Source of the DNA: Endozoicomonas sp. Mp262
GTDB lineage: Bacteria > Pseudomonadota > Gammaproteobacteria > Pseudomonadales > Endozoicomonadaceae
Assembly: GCF_025643335.1 (NCBI RefSeq)
Contig: NZ_CP092489.1
Coordinates: 1,530,001 to 1,594,000 of the forward strand
DNA length: 64,000 nt
Reading direction: 5' to 3'
Position numbers and translations under genes: made by a program. The notes below the pieces were generated by a model that saw only the letters and a program-made list of their open reading frames with translations, did not search any database and had not been told where the DNA came from. Below are positions 57,505 through 64,000 of this stretch, in pieces; position 1 is the first letter of the stretch; each line of letters opens with the position of its first letter.

Positions 57505-58212
57505 GTGATTGATAAACAAGAGATTCTTAAGCAGGCTAAGCAATGGTTTCGAGATACTATTGCTGCAAACCATATAAAAAATACAGAGAAGCTGGTTTCT
57601 CCTAATGAGTTTAATATAAACCCATTCTTGGCGGTCTATTTAGCTAACTTTCTTACGGGTAACTCTTCCCCAGAGAGTATTGCTAGAGTTTTGTTGCTGC
57701 CAAGAGTTTTAGGTACGTCAATAACGACATCGTTTGGACAGAATATTCAGTCTTTTACCAATATATTGCTGGATGCTTTTGGTAGTACTACAAGCGGTAT
57801 AGATATTGAGTTTATAGACCAGTTAGATGGCTATAAAAAGTATTGTCAGCTAAAACTTGGGCCAAATACCATCAATAAAGATGATGTTGAAACTATTGCA
57901 GGGCACTTTCAGGGAGTCATTAATCTGGCTAGAACAAATAACCTTAGGGTTGCCCATGATGACATGATCGTAGGTGTTATTTATGGAACTCAGTCTGATC
58001 TTAACTCCCATTACAAACGGATAGCGCGACAGTATCATTATCCCGTCTTTACTGGTAAAGATTTTTGGCATCGGTTGACAGGTGATATAGATTTTTATTC
58101 TGACCTATTGGAAGCTATTGGGTCTGTGGCTATCGAAGCAGACTTTAGTAGTGAATTCGAGAAGGTGGTTATGGAGCTTGCCTCTACGGAGGAGGTCAAA
58201 AGTATAAAATAA
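57505..58212 (+). CDS. Type II restriction endonuclease, PmeII-like
   Basis: The 235-residue protein resembles the PmeII-family restriction enzymes. A PD-(D/E)xK-type core is suggested by D100 or E102 in SGIDIEFID and Q115-x-K117 in YCQLKLG. Its recognition sequence cannot be read from the protein. It is followed by the cognate-type C5 methyltransferase and preceded by divergent vsr, so the three form a restriction-modification cluster. Base composition is AT-rich compared with the neighbours. Confidence 0.8.
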   Translation: MIDKQEILKQAKQWFRDTIAANHIKNTEKLVSPNEFNINPFLAVYLANFLTGNSSPESIARVLLLPRVLGTSITTSFGQNIQSFTNILLDAFGSTTSGIDIEFIDQLDGYKKYCQLKLGPNTINKDDVETIAGHFQGVINLARTNNLRVAHDDMIVGVIYGTQSDLNSHYKRIARQYHYPVFTGKDFWHRLTGDIDFYSDLLEAIGSVAIEADFSSEFEKVVMELASTEEVKSIK

Positions 58213-58238
58213 TCTTACTAAGGATAATTATTAAAGGA

Positions 58239-58269
58239 CATGGTTATAATTCCTTTAACTATAACCATG
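58239..58269. promoter_or_regulatory. Perfect inverted repeat before the methyltransferase gene
   Basis: CATGGTTATA and TATAACCATG are perfect 10-bp inverted copies around 11 bases, between nuclease and methyltransferase. Half-sites TAACCATAACC recur at about 58309-58319, directly before the start. They may be operators bound by the methyltransferase's own HTH domain, or a terminator of the nuclease gene. Confidence 0.5.
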
Positions 58270-58320
58270 CCTAATGTTTGACTTAAAGACTGATGATATA
58301 TACAGTTGTAACCATAACCA

Positions 58321-59658
58321 ATGTTGCGAGTGTATATAGTGATACCAGACTATTATTCTATAGCCCAGGTAGCGGATATCTTGGGTGTTTCTAAAGAAAC
58401 TCTTAGGCGTTGGGATAGCAATGGTACTCTTGTTCCCAAACGGTGCAAAGATAATAATTACCGCCAATACCACCGAGACCAGCTTGACAAGTTTGAGCAG
58501 GCCCAGTTGCTTTTTAATAGCAACTGGGAAGAAGAGCTTAATACTATTCCAAAAAGGAATTATGGGTTGGTGGAGTTGTTTGCAGGTGCTGGAGGTTTGG
58601 CGATTGGCCTAGAAAAGGCTGGCTTTAAGTCGGTTCTCCATAACGAAATTGATAAGCATGCCTGTAATACTTTAAGGAAAAATCGCCCTGATTGGAAAGT
58701 GATAGAAGGTGATATTACTAATTTGGATTTTAAACCCTATCGCTGCCAGATAGATATTGTTTCTGGGGGGTTCCCATGCCAGGCATTTTCTTATGCTGGG
58801 AAAAAGCTTGGGTTTGAAGATATCCGGGGAACTATGTTCTTCGAGTTTGCTCGAGCCGTGAAAGAAACGAATCCGAAGGTATTTGTGGCTGAAAATGTGC
58901 GGGGTCTCCTGAATCATGAGGGTGGGAAGACTCTACAATCCATTAAAGATATTATTGATGAATTAGGTTATAAGCTGGTTGAGCCGCGTGTCCTGAAAGC
59001 TATCTTCTACCAGGTGCCCCAAAAGCGAGAGCGGTTGATTCTTGTGGGTATACGGAAAGACCTGGCTGATCAGGTTGAGTTTCATTGGCCATCGCCTTAC
59101 AAGCGCATCATGACTATGCGTGATGCACTTAAGAAAGGTGACCTATACGCAGTAGACGTCCCTGAGTCTGATGGGCAACAGTACCCTCCACGGAAAGCTG
59201 AAATCCTGTCCCTTGTTCCAGAAGGGGGATATTGGCGAGACTTGCCGGATGAACTTCAACGAGAATATATGAAGAAAAGTTATTTTTTAGGGGGGGGGAA
59301 AACAGGGATGGCTCGCCGTCTTGCTTGGGATGAGCCGAGTTTGACGTTGACCTGCTCTCCTGCACAGAAGCAAACGGAACGATGCCACCCAGATATCAAC
59401 CAGACTCGTCCTCTCACTGTAAGGGAGTATGCACGGATTCAGACTTTTCCTGACGACTGGGAATTCACAGGCCCCCTGACTGCACAATATAAACAAATAG
59501 GAAACGCTGTGCCTGTGAATCTTGCTTATGCCATAGGCAGGGCATTGATTCGGTTGTTGAATGATATCGACGAAGTAATTAATAAAAAAACGGTTGTTGC
59601 CCGTAAGTTGACTAAAACTAAACAAATAGAAATGGCTGAAATCTGGGGTGCCCAATAG
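58321..59658 (+). CDS. C5 cytosine methyltransferase with N-terminal MerR-like HTH
   Basis: The 445-residue protein begins with a MerR-type helix-turn-helix (YYSIAQVADILGVSKETLRRW, 11-31, extending to about 65). A complete m5C methyltransferase follows: LVELFAGAGGLAIGLE (motif I), the catalytic C153 in GGFPCQAFSYAG (motif IV), E191 in AENVRGL (motif VI), a target-recognition region (about 260-340) and the final IGNAVPVNLAYAIG. Fused HTH domains are known to autoregulate some methyltransferases. A palindrome lies just upstream. Confidence 0.93.
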   Translation: MLRVYIVIPDYYSIAQVADILGVSKETLRRWDSNGTLVPKRCKDNNYRQYHRDQLDKFEQAQLLFNSNWEEELNTIPKRNYGLVELFAGAGGLAIGLEKAGFKSVLHNEIDKHACNTLRKNRPDWKVIEGDITNLDFKPYRCQIDIVSGGFPCQAFSYAGKKLGFEDIRGTMFFEFARAVKETNPKVFVAENVRGLLNHEGGKTLQSIKDIIDELGYKLVEPRVLKAIFYQVPQKRERLILVGIRKDLADQVEFHWPSPYKRIMTMRDALKKGDLYAVDVPESDGQQYPPRKAEILSLVPEGGYWRDLPDELQREYMKKSYFLGGGKTGMARRLAWDEPSLTLTCSPAQKQTERCHPDINQTRPLTVREYARIQTFPDDWEFTGPLTAQYKQIGNAVPVNLAYAIGRALIRLLNDIDEVINKKTVVARKLTKTKQIEMAEIWGAQ

Positions 59659-59777
59659 TTATGGATACCCTTCTTACCTTTTAGTAGTGCCCAGGCTACT
59701 AAAGGCTCAATTAAATAAGGCCCCCTTGGCAATAAAGAAAGGGCGCTTGAGACGTGTTCCCGTCAAACGGTTATATG

Positions 59778-61031
59778 CTAATTTCCGGGTGATGAGGACA
59801 CTGCAAATTGGTTGGAGGTAATCATTGCTCGAAACTTCTCCGCAGGGATGTGGTCATAAACAAGCCTTAATGCCCCAACAATAAGGTCTGGCTTTAATGG
59901 TGACTTTCGTGATTTTAATCCGTTTGCCTGTTGCTCCCTTTCCATGAGCTTCCACAGTTCTCCTCCTACTGTGCCGTCAAAGGCAAAGGGGATAGAGCTG
60001 AAGGCGGGAGAAATATGCTTTGCCACTAACTCTTCCTTAAAATGCCCAAAGGCTTTATTAATGGCATAGCTGACACAATAGTCACCTTCTTTGAGGGGAT
60101 GTTGTGGCGGAGTATTTCCAGAGTCCTCCGTTTGCAGGGACGTGGGTGTATTAACATCCGTGGCCTTTGGGGTTGGCTGTTGCTGGCGATAGTAATCAAT
60201 AATATCTTTGGCCCGGCTGGCATAGGTGTCATTTTTTCCAGAGGTTAAGAGCTGTGAGCGATAGGCGAAAAAATTATCCGGGTCGCCGCCATGGTTCTTT
60301 ATCCATTTTTCCATCAAAGGCAAGGGTTCAGAGTAATGCCAGTGTCCGTCACTCAGTGAGCTTATGGACTCGGAGCAGCGGTCATAGTCAAAAACCAGCG
60401 AGGTGGCACTGGGGTAGTCTGATATAGGCCCCCCATGACCTCCGCTTTGGTACTTATGCCCATCTTTTGTTGTCGCCAGGGTAACTCCTCCGGTACCAAC
60501 AACCATAATCAGTCCTTCATTATCAAAGACGCTCAACCATGCTGTCTCTGCATCCGAGGTTAAAATGGCGTGGGTTATATTGGTGTTTTCCACAAGGCCG
60601 TTGAGAAACAAACCCCTGCCGCCGGCAAATTCAGTGCCAGCCATCCCCATAACGATGGTGATTGGTTCGTTGGGATACATTTTTGCAGTGCTGTTTATAA
60701 AGTTTCTGACGATGGCCAGTGCCTGTTCCGGGGCGTGATTCAGGCTGCTTCCCATATTTTTTTCTCGAAACAGCTCTGTAAACCTGGAGGTGGTTGGGTC
60801 ATATTGAAATAAAGCGCCTGTTGTATTCGTTGATCCTCCTTGAACGGAGAGAATCAACGTGGGAGGTGACTTTGGGTCATATTGGTTTGACGTGTACTCC
60901 CATCTTGGCTTTATTTTCCCAAAATGCTCTTTTATTTCCCCTTTCGGCATAACAAAACTTGATGCTCCCAAATAGATAATCGGAAGCAGAGAAAACACTA
61001 AAAGATAGTACTTTAGTCTATTGGAAACCAT
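59778..61031 (-). CDS. BadF/NAGK-type sugar-kinase-fold protein with an export signal
   Basis: The 417-residue protein has an N-terminal hydrophobic segment (9-24) followed by a BadF/BadG/N-acetylglucosamine kinase-like ASKHA fold: VQGGSTNTTGALF for phosphate loop 1, VMGMAGTEF, SDAETAW with D160, MVVGTGGVTLA, and SGGHGGPISDYPSA. The usual first aspartate of DGGGTKT is Q64 here. Kinases of this fold are cytoplasmic, so the signal or anchor is odd. It may be a pseudo-kinase or envelope protein. It is a single gene, divergent from the phosphodiesterase gene. Confidence 0.75.
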   Translation of the reverse strand: MVSNRLKYYLLVFSLLPIIYLGASSFVMPKGEIKEHFGKIKPRWEYTSNQYDPKSPPTLILSVQGGSTNTTGALFQYDPTTSRFTELFREKNMGSSLNHAPEQALAIVRNFINSTAKMYPNEPITIVMGMAGTEFAGGRGLFLNGLVENTNITHAILTSDAETAWLSVFDNEGLIMVVGTGGVTLATTKDGHKYQSGGHGGPISDYPSATSLVFDYDRCSESISSLSDGHWHYSEPLPLMEKWIKNHGGDPDNFFAYRSQLLTSGKNDTYASRAKDIIDYYRQQQPTPKATDVNTPTSLQTEDSGNTPPQHPLKEGDYCVSYAINKAFGHFKEELVAKHISPAFSSIPFAFDGTVGGELWKLMEREQQANGLKSRKSPLKPDLIVGALRLVYDHIPAEKFRAMITSNQFAVSSSPGN

Positions 61032-61202
61032 TATAAAATCCTGTTTGGTTAGGGATCGTTAATGTTTTCGTTTGATAAAGAAAAACCGACGGTGCTAAAT
61101 GATTGCAGTTGGCTGAAGTGAGCGAGACGTTTAAAGTATATGAAAATTGTGGTGAGGAATTAAAAAAGCAGTATTATATTTTTTGATAAAAAACTATCTA
61201 AT

Positions 61203-62036
61203 ATGAGGTTTTTTGTTTTGCAAAGTGTTGTTTTCTTTTCTGATACCCAGCTCATCCCGCAGGGGCGAGTGAACTTTGACCTGGATCCTGCGGTGAGACT
61301 CAGGGCATGTATTGATTCAATCAATAAAGAATGTCCTGAGAGTTCATTTTGTTTGATAGCCGGGGATCTTTCCCATTGGGGGGAGGCGTTAGCCTATGAG
61401 GTTTTGAAGAGAGAGCTGTCTCATTTGCAAATGCCCTGTTATCTATTAATGGGTAACCATGACCGGCGAGATAACTTCCTGAACGTGTTTCCCGAGCATC
61501 CTGTTCACCCGTCAGGATTTATCCAATATGCCCTGGATTTGGGGGATACCAGGATTATCTGCCTGGATACTCTGGAACCCGGCCACCGTGGTGGTTTTTT
61601 ATGTCAGAACAGGCTTGAATGGCTGGAGTCCCAGCTTGCCAATAGTGAAAAAATCCTGTTATTTATGCACCACCCACCTTTTAAAGTGGGGTTGCCCAGT
61701 ATGGATGAGGACTGTCTCGCCAATGGTGAGGAGTTATCTGATCTCCTTATTCCTTATAAGAAGAACATACAGCATCTTTTTTTTGGTCATATACATCGCT
61801 CTATTAGCGGAGTGTGGAAGGAGATTGGTTTTTCCTGCCCTTTATCACTTGTACATCAAACGCCTTTTGATTTTGCAGATCCCAAGCCAAATTATATTTC
61901 TATGGAAGCGCCTCAGTATTGTAAGGTCATGGTTTATGAAGACCGGGTAATTGTCCATCACCGGGAGTTCTTGCAAGAGAGCGGTATAGCTATGCCAAAC
62001 AGGGGTAGAAAACGCTATCCTAATCCGAACCCTTAA
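61203..62036 (+). CDS. Calcineurin-like phosphodiesterase (CpdA-like)
   Basis: The 277-residue metallophosphoesterase has FSDTQL (D14, Q16), AGDLSHWG with D55, MGNHDRR (N85, H86), FMHHPP (H156) and FGHIHR (H196, H198). The CpdA family hydrolyses cAMP or other phosphodiesters. The first motif normally reads D-x-H, and Q16 replaces that metal ligand. The gene runs directly into the HD-hydrolase gene. Confidence 0.85.
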   Translation: MRFFVLQSVVFFSDTQLIPQGRVNFDLDPAVRLRACIDSINKECPESSFCLIAGDLSHWGEALAYEVLKRELSHLQMPCYLLMGNHDRRDNFLNVFPEHPVHPSGFIQYALDLGDTRIICLDTLEPGHRGGFLCQNRLEWLESQLANSEKILLFMHHPPFKVGLPSMDEDCLANGEELSDLLIPYKKNIQHLFFGHIHRSISGVWKEIGFSCPLSLVHQTPFDFADPKPNYISMEAPQYCKVMVYEDRVIVHHREFLQESGIAMPNRGRKRYPNPNP

Positions 62037-62052
62037 ATTGTATGTTGGTGCT

Positions 62053-62730
62053 ATGAAGTACAGTGACCCTGAGCTGTTGCAGTATTGGGAGGCGCAATTT
62101 ATTCAATTCCTGAGCCATCAGGAAAACGATGATGCATCCCATGATTTCTCCCATTTCCAGAGGGTTTGGAAAACAGCCCGGCAAATCATGGAGCGTGAAT
62201 GCCAATCTGTTAATCCTCTGGTTGTATTGGCTGCCTGCTATTTTCATGACATCGTGGTGCTACCCAAAAACCACCCCGATCGTGCCCGGGCCTCTACCCT
62301 TGCCGCAGAAGAGGCGGGTAGATGTTTATCCATGCTGGATTTTCCAGAGAGTTTAAGGTCACAGGTTTGCCATGCCATTATGGCACATAGCTACTCTGCC
62401 GGTATTAATCCGGAAACCATTGAAGCTAAAGTTGTCCAGGATGCGGATCGTATGGAAGCGCTGGGTGCCATTGGTTTGGCCAGAGTGTTTTATACGGCAG
62501 GTATATTAAAGCAAAAGCTGTTTGATCCTGTTGATCCGCTGGCAGAAAACCGCTGCCCTGATGACCGTCTGTTTGCGCTGGATCATTTCCAGCTTAAACT
62601 GTTGAAAATTGCAGAGACCATGCAAACCGCAGAAGGGCGGCGACTGGCTCAAAGTAATACGGGTTATCTAACCGATTTTATTGATAAGCTCTGTAAAGAA
62701 CTTAGGGGGGATTACTCTCCCACAGACTAA
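62053..62730 (+). CDS. HD-domain phosphohydrolase (YedJ-like)
   Basis: The ATG at 62053 is used in preference to the TTG at 62038. The 225-residue protein contains H34 in HDFSHFQRVW, the H65-D66 pair in CYFHDIVVLP and the distal aspartate in VVQDADRMEALG, the metal ligands of HD-domain phosphohydrolases. The substrate is probably a nucleotide but is not known. It starts 16 bases after the phosphodiesterase stop. Confidence 0.88.
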   Translation: MKYSDPELLQYWEAQFIQFLSHQENDDASHDFSHFQRVWKTARQIMERECQSVNPLVVLAACYFHDIVVLPKNHPDRARASTLAAEEAGRCLSMLDFPESLRSQVCHAIMAHSYSAGINPETIEAKVVQDADRMEALGAIGLARVFYTAGILKQKLFDPVDPLAENRCPDDRLFALDHFQLKLLKIAETMQTAEGRRLAQSNTGYLTDFIDKLCKELRGDYSPTD

Positions 62731-62801
62731 AATCAGCTACGGTTTCGTGATGGCTGCTATAGTCTGGTGGGTATGGCTCCTTTATTTGGACATTAATAAA
62801 G

Positions 62802-63326
62802 ATGGATACCAGGCCAGTATTTTATGGTGCCAGTGTCACCAGCAGATCGGAAGCACAGGCGCTTGCTATTGTTGACAGAGCACGGGTGATATCAAAAATC
62901 CTGGAACGGCAGGGTTATCAATGCCAGCCTGAAGTGGTGTGTGATGCCCGTTTGCATTGCCAGTCGGATGCCAGGGTTAACAATATACCGACGCGTTTTC
63001 AGCGACAGGTTTCACCCGGTGATATCAATAGATTTCGCCCCTATCGCTTGCAGGGGAAAGACCCGTTGGAAAATGAGGTGGCCTGTCACCTTTGGGGGCT
63101 TGAAGCCATTCGCAACGCCTGTTTCTGTATCTGGGATCTGACCTGCCCTTCTTCCGGTTCAGGTTTTGAAATCGCCACGGCTTTATCCATGCAAAAAAAA
63201 TGCTTTTGCTTTTCTGAAGGAGAGGCCGTTTCATCCACCCTCAATGGTTGTCCTTCGTCATTGTTGCATATTGTTACTTATGATCAGGCTATTGAGCGGC
63301 ATTTATTAGACTTTCTTGCTAAGTGA
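62802..63326 (+). CDS. Nucleoside 2-deoxyribosyltransferase-like protein
   Basis: The 174-residue protein resembles nucleoside 2-deoxyribosyltransferases: an opening FYGASVTSR, a middle region with WDLT, and SSGSGFEIATAL, where the family has its conserved glutamate. These enzymes swap bases on deoxyribose or hydrolyse modified nucleotides. It follows two phosphohydrolase genes on the same strand. The match is by a few motifs only. Confidence 0.5.
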   Translation: MDTRPVFYGASVTSRSEAQALAIVDRARVISKILERQGYQCQPEVVCDARLHCQSDARVNNIPTRFQRQVSPGDINRFRPYRLQGKDPLENEVACHLWGLEAIRNACFCIWDLTCPSSGSGFEIATALSMQKKCFCFSEGEAVSSTLNGCPSSLLHIVTYDQAIERHLLDFLAK

Positions 63327-63408
63327 TAATTGAGAGCACCCCCTAATTGTATTGGCGGGGCTTCTGGGTATAAGTTTGGCACCGTGATTGAAAACATGCT
63401 TTGGGGCA

Positions 63409-64000
63409 GTGACAGTGGAAAATTTGCTTAAGCTTTTATCTGATAGAGAATTCCACTCTGGCGAAGAGATGGGAGAGGTTCTTGGAGTGAGCCGGGCTGC
63501 CATTTGGAAAAAAATCAAGGGGCTTGAGGGAAAGGGATTACTGCTTGAGTCTGTCAGGGGAAAAGGTTACAGGCTGGCAGAAGGCATTGAGTTGCTCAAT
63601 GAACAGGCTATTTATCAGGCACTGGAAAAGGATATCCAGAAGAATATTGCCTTGCATTGCTGTCTGGAAACAAACTCCACCAATGACCTGGTAAGGGCTT
63701 TTGCAAAAGCCGCCCCGGGCAAAAAACTGCATTTTTGTGCGGCAGAGCATCAGACTGCCGGACGGGGCAGAAGGGGCCGGAAGTGGTCTACGCCCTTCGG
63801 CGGCAGTATCTGCCTTTCCCTTTTATGGCAGGTGGGTGATGGTATGGCATCGCTTGAAGGGCTTAGTCTTGCCGTTGGCCTGGCTGTGGTTAAGGCACTT
63901 GAGTCCTGTGGTGCTAAAGGGCTGGGACTGAAGTGGCCGAATGATGTGCTATGGCAGAGGAAAAAACTGTGTGGCATCTTGCTTGAGGTGCACGGTGATC
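63409..64000 (+). CDS. birA: Biotin ligase/biotin operon repressor BirA (3' partial)
   Basis: The frame starts at a GTG (63409, or 63415) and is open to the window edge. It encodes an N-terminal winged HTH (EMGEVLGVSRAAIWKKIKGL), then the ligase domain with GRGRRGRKWSTPFGG, the biotin/ATP loop, and KWPNDVLWQRKKLCGILLEV. BirA attaches biotin to carboxylases and represses the bio operon. The catalytic residues that can be seen are intact. The C-terminal third lies beyond the window. Confidence 0.95.
   Translation, partial: MTVENLLKLLSDREFHSGEEMGEVLGVSRAAIWKKIKGLEGKGLLLESVRGKGYRLAEGIELLNEQAIYQALEKDIQKNIALHCCLETNSTNDLVRAFAKAAPGKKLHFCAAEHQTAGRGRRGRKWSTPFGGSICLSLLWQVGDGMASLEGLSLAVGLAVVKALESCGAKGLGLKWPNDVLWQRKKLCGILLEVHGD

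Overview
The window looks like a chromosomal segment of a host-associated gammaproteobacterium. Most housekeeping genes (mutY, yggX, selO, mutM, birA, talB, the liv and thi transporters) are of ordinary gammaproteobacterial type. A secreted-looking inhibitor-of-apoptosis protein with two BIR domains, a UBA-like segment and a RING finger, a eukaryotic-like kinase gene, many insertion sequences and moderate GC all fit the family Endozoicomonadaceae (Endozoicomonas and relatives such as Candidatus Endonucleobacter). This placement is inference from gene content. No phylogeny was run.

Layout. 1-1590: the 3' part of a 23S rRNA gene, interrupted at its 5' side by a GIY-YIG endonuclease ORF that reads directly into rRNA sequence, then a 23S-5S spacer with a long inverted repeat, 5S rRNA and a terminator. 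1.6-10.1 kb: glutathione peroxidase, a glutamine amidotransferase, a DUF4344 protein, mutY, a PlsC-type acyltransferase, an M23 endopeptidase, selO and yggX. 10.2-15.6 kb: tRNA-Phe, a lipoprotein with a prephenate-dehydratase-like fold, an isolated fliO-like gene, an orphan OmpR/PhoP-type regulator, a MATE exporter and mutM. 15.7-19.4 kb: a TPP riboswitch followed by thiD and a ThiZ-ThiX-ThiY transporter, a thiamin-pyrimidine salvage operon.

19.4-33.4 kb is the accessory part. A 1606-bp IS, delimited by a 9-bp target duplication, splits a DUF2541 gene. A low-GC kinase gene carries an apparent frameshift at an A6 run. After gabD, a lipoprotein, a LysR regulator with a divergent EamA exporter and a large PLP enzyme comes the IAP gene, and then an IS30-type element. 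33.4-40.7 kb: gltS and the livJHMGF branched-chain amino-acid transporter, with a palindromic MITE-like element inside it. 40.7-49.0 kb: a 59-codon membrane ORF, an IS1380-type element inserted just before a ribose-type ABC operon whose last gene fuses the binding protein to ribokinase, a 288-bp MITE with perfect 27-bp ends, and talB.

49-64 kb: an outer-membrane barrel, a second MATE exporter, mdtJI, a thioesterase, a gamma-glutamylcyclotransferase-like protein, a PqaA-type protein with a neighbouring COG4324 metallopeptidase lipoprotein, a GNAT acetyltransferase, a restriction-modification cluster (vsr, PmeII-type nuclease, C5 methyltransferase with an N-terminal MerR-like HTH), an exported sugar-kinase-fold protein, and a phosphodiesterase - HD hydrolase - deoxyribosyltransferase-like run ending in a partial birA.

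The most unusual items are the canonical animal-type IAP architecture in a bacterium, the nuclease ORF inside 23S helix 68, the RbsB-RbsK fusion that places a cytoplasmic enzyme behind a lipoprotein signal, and two envelope-targeted proteins with enzyme folds normally found in the cytoplasm.
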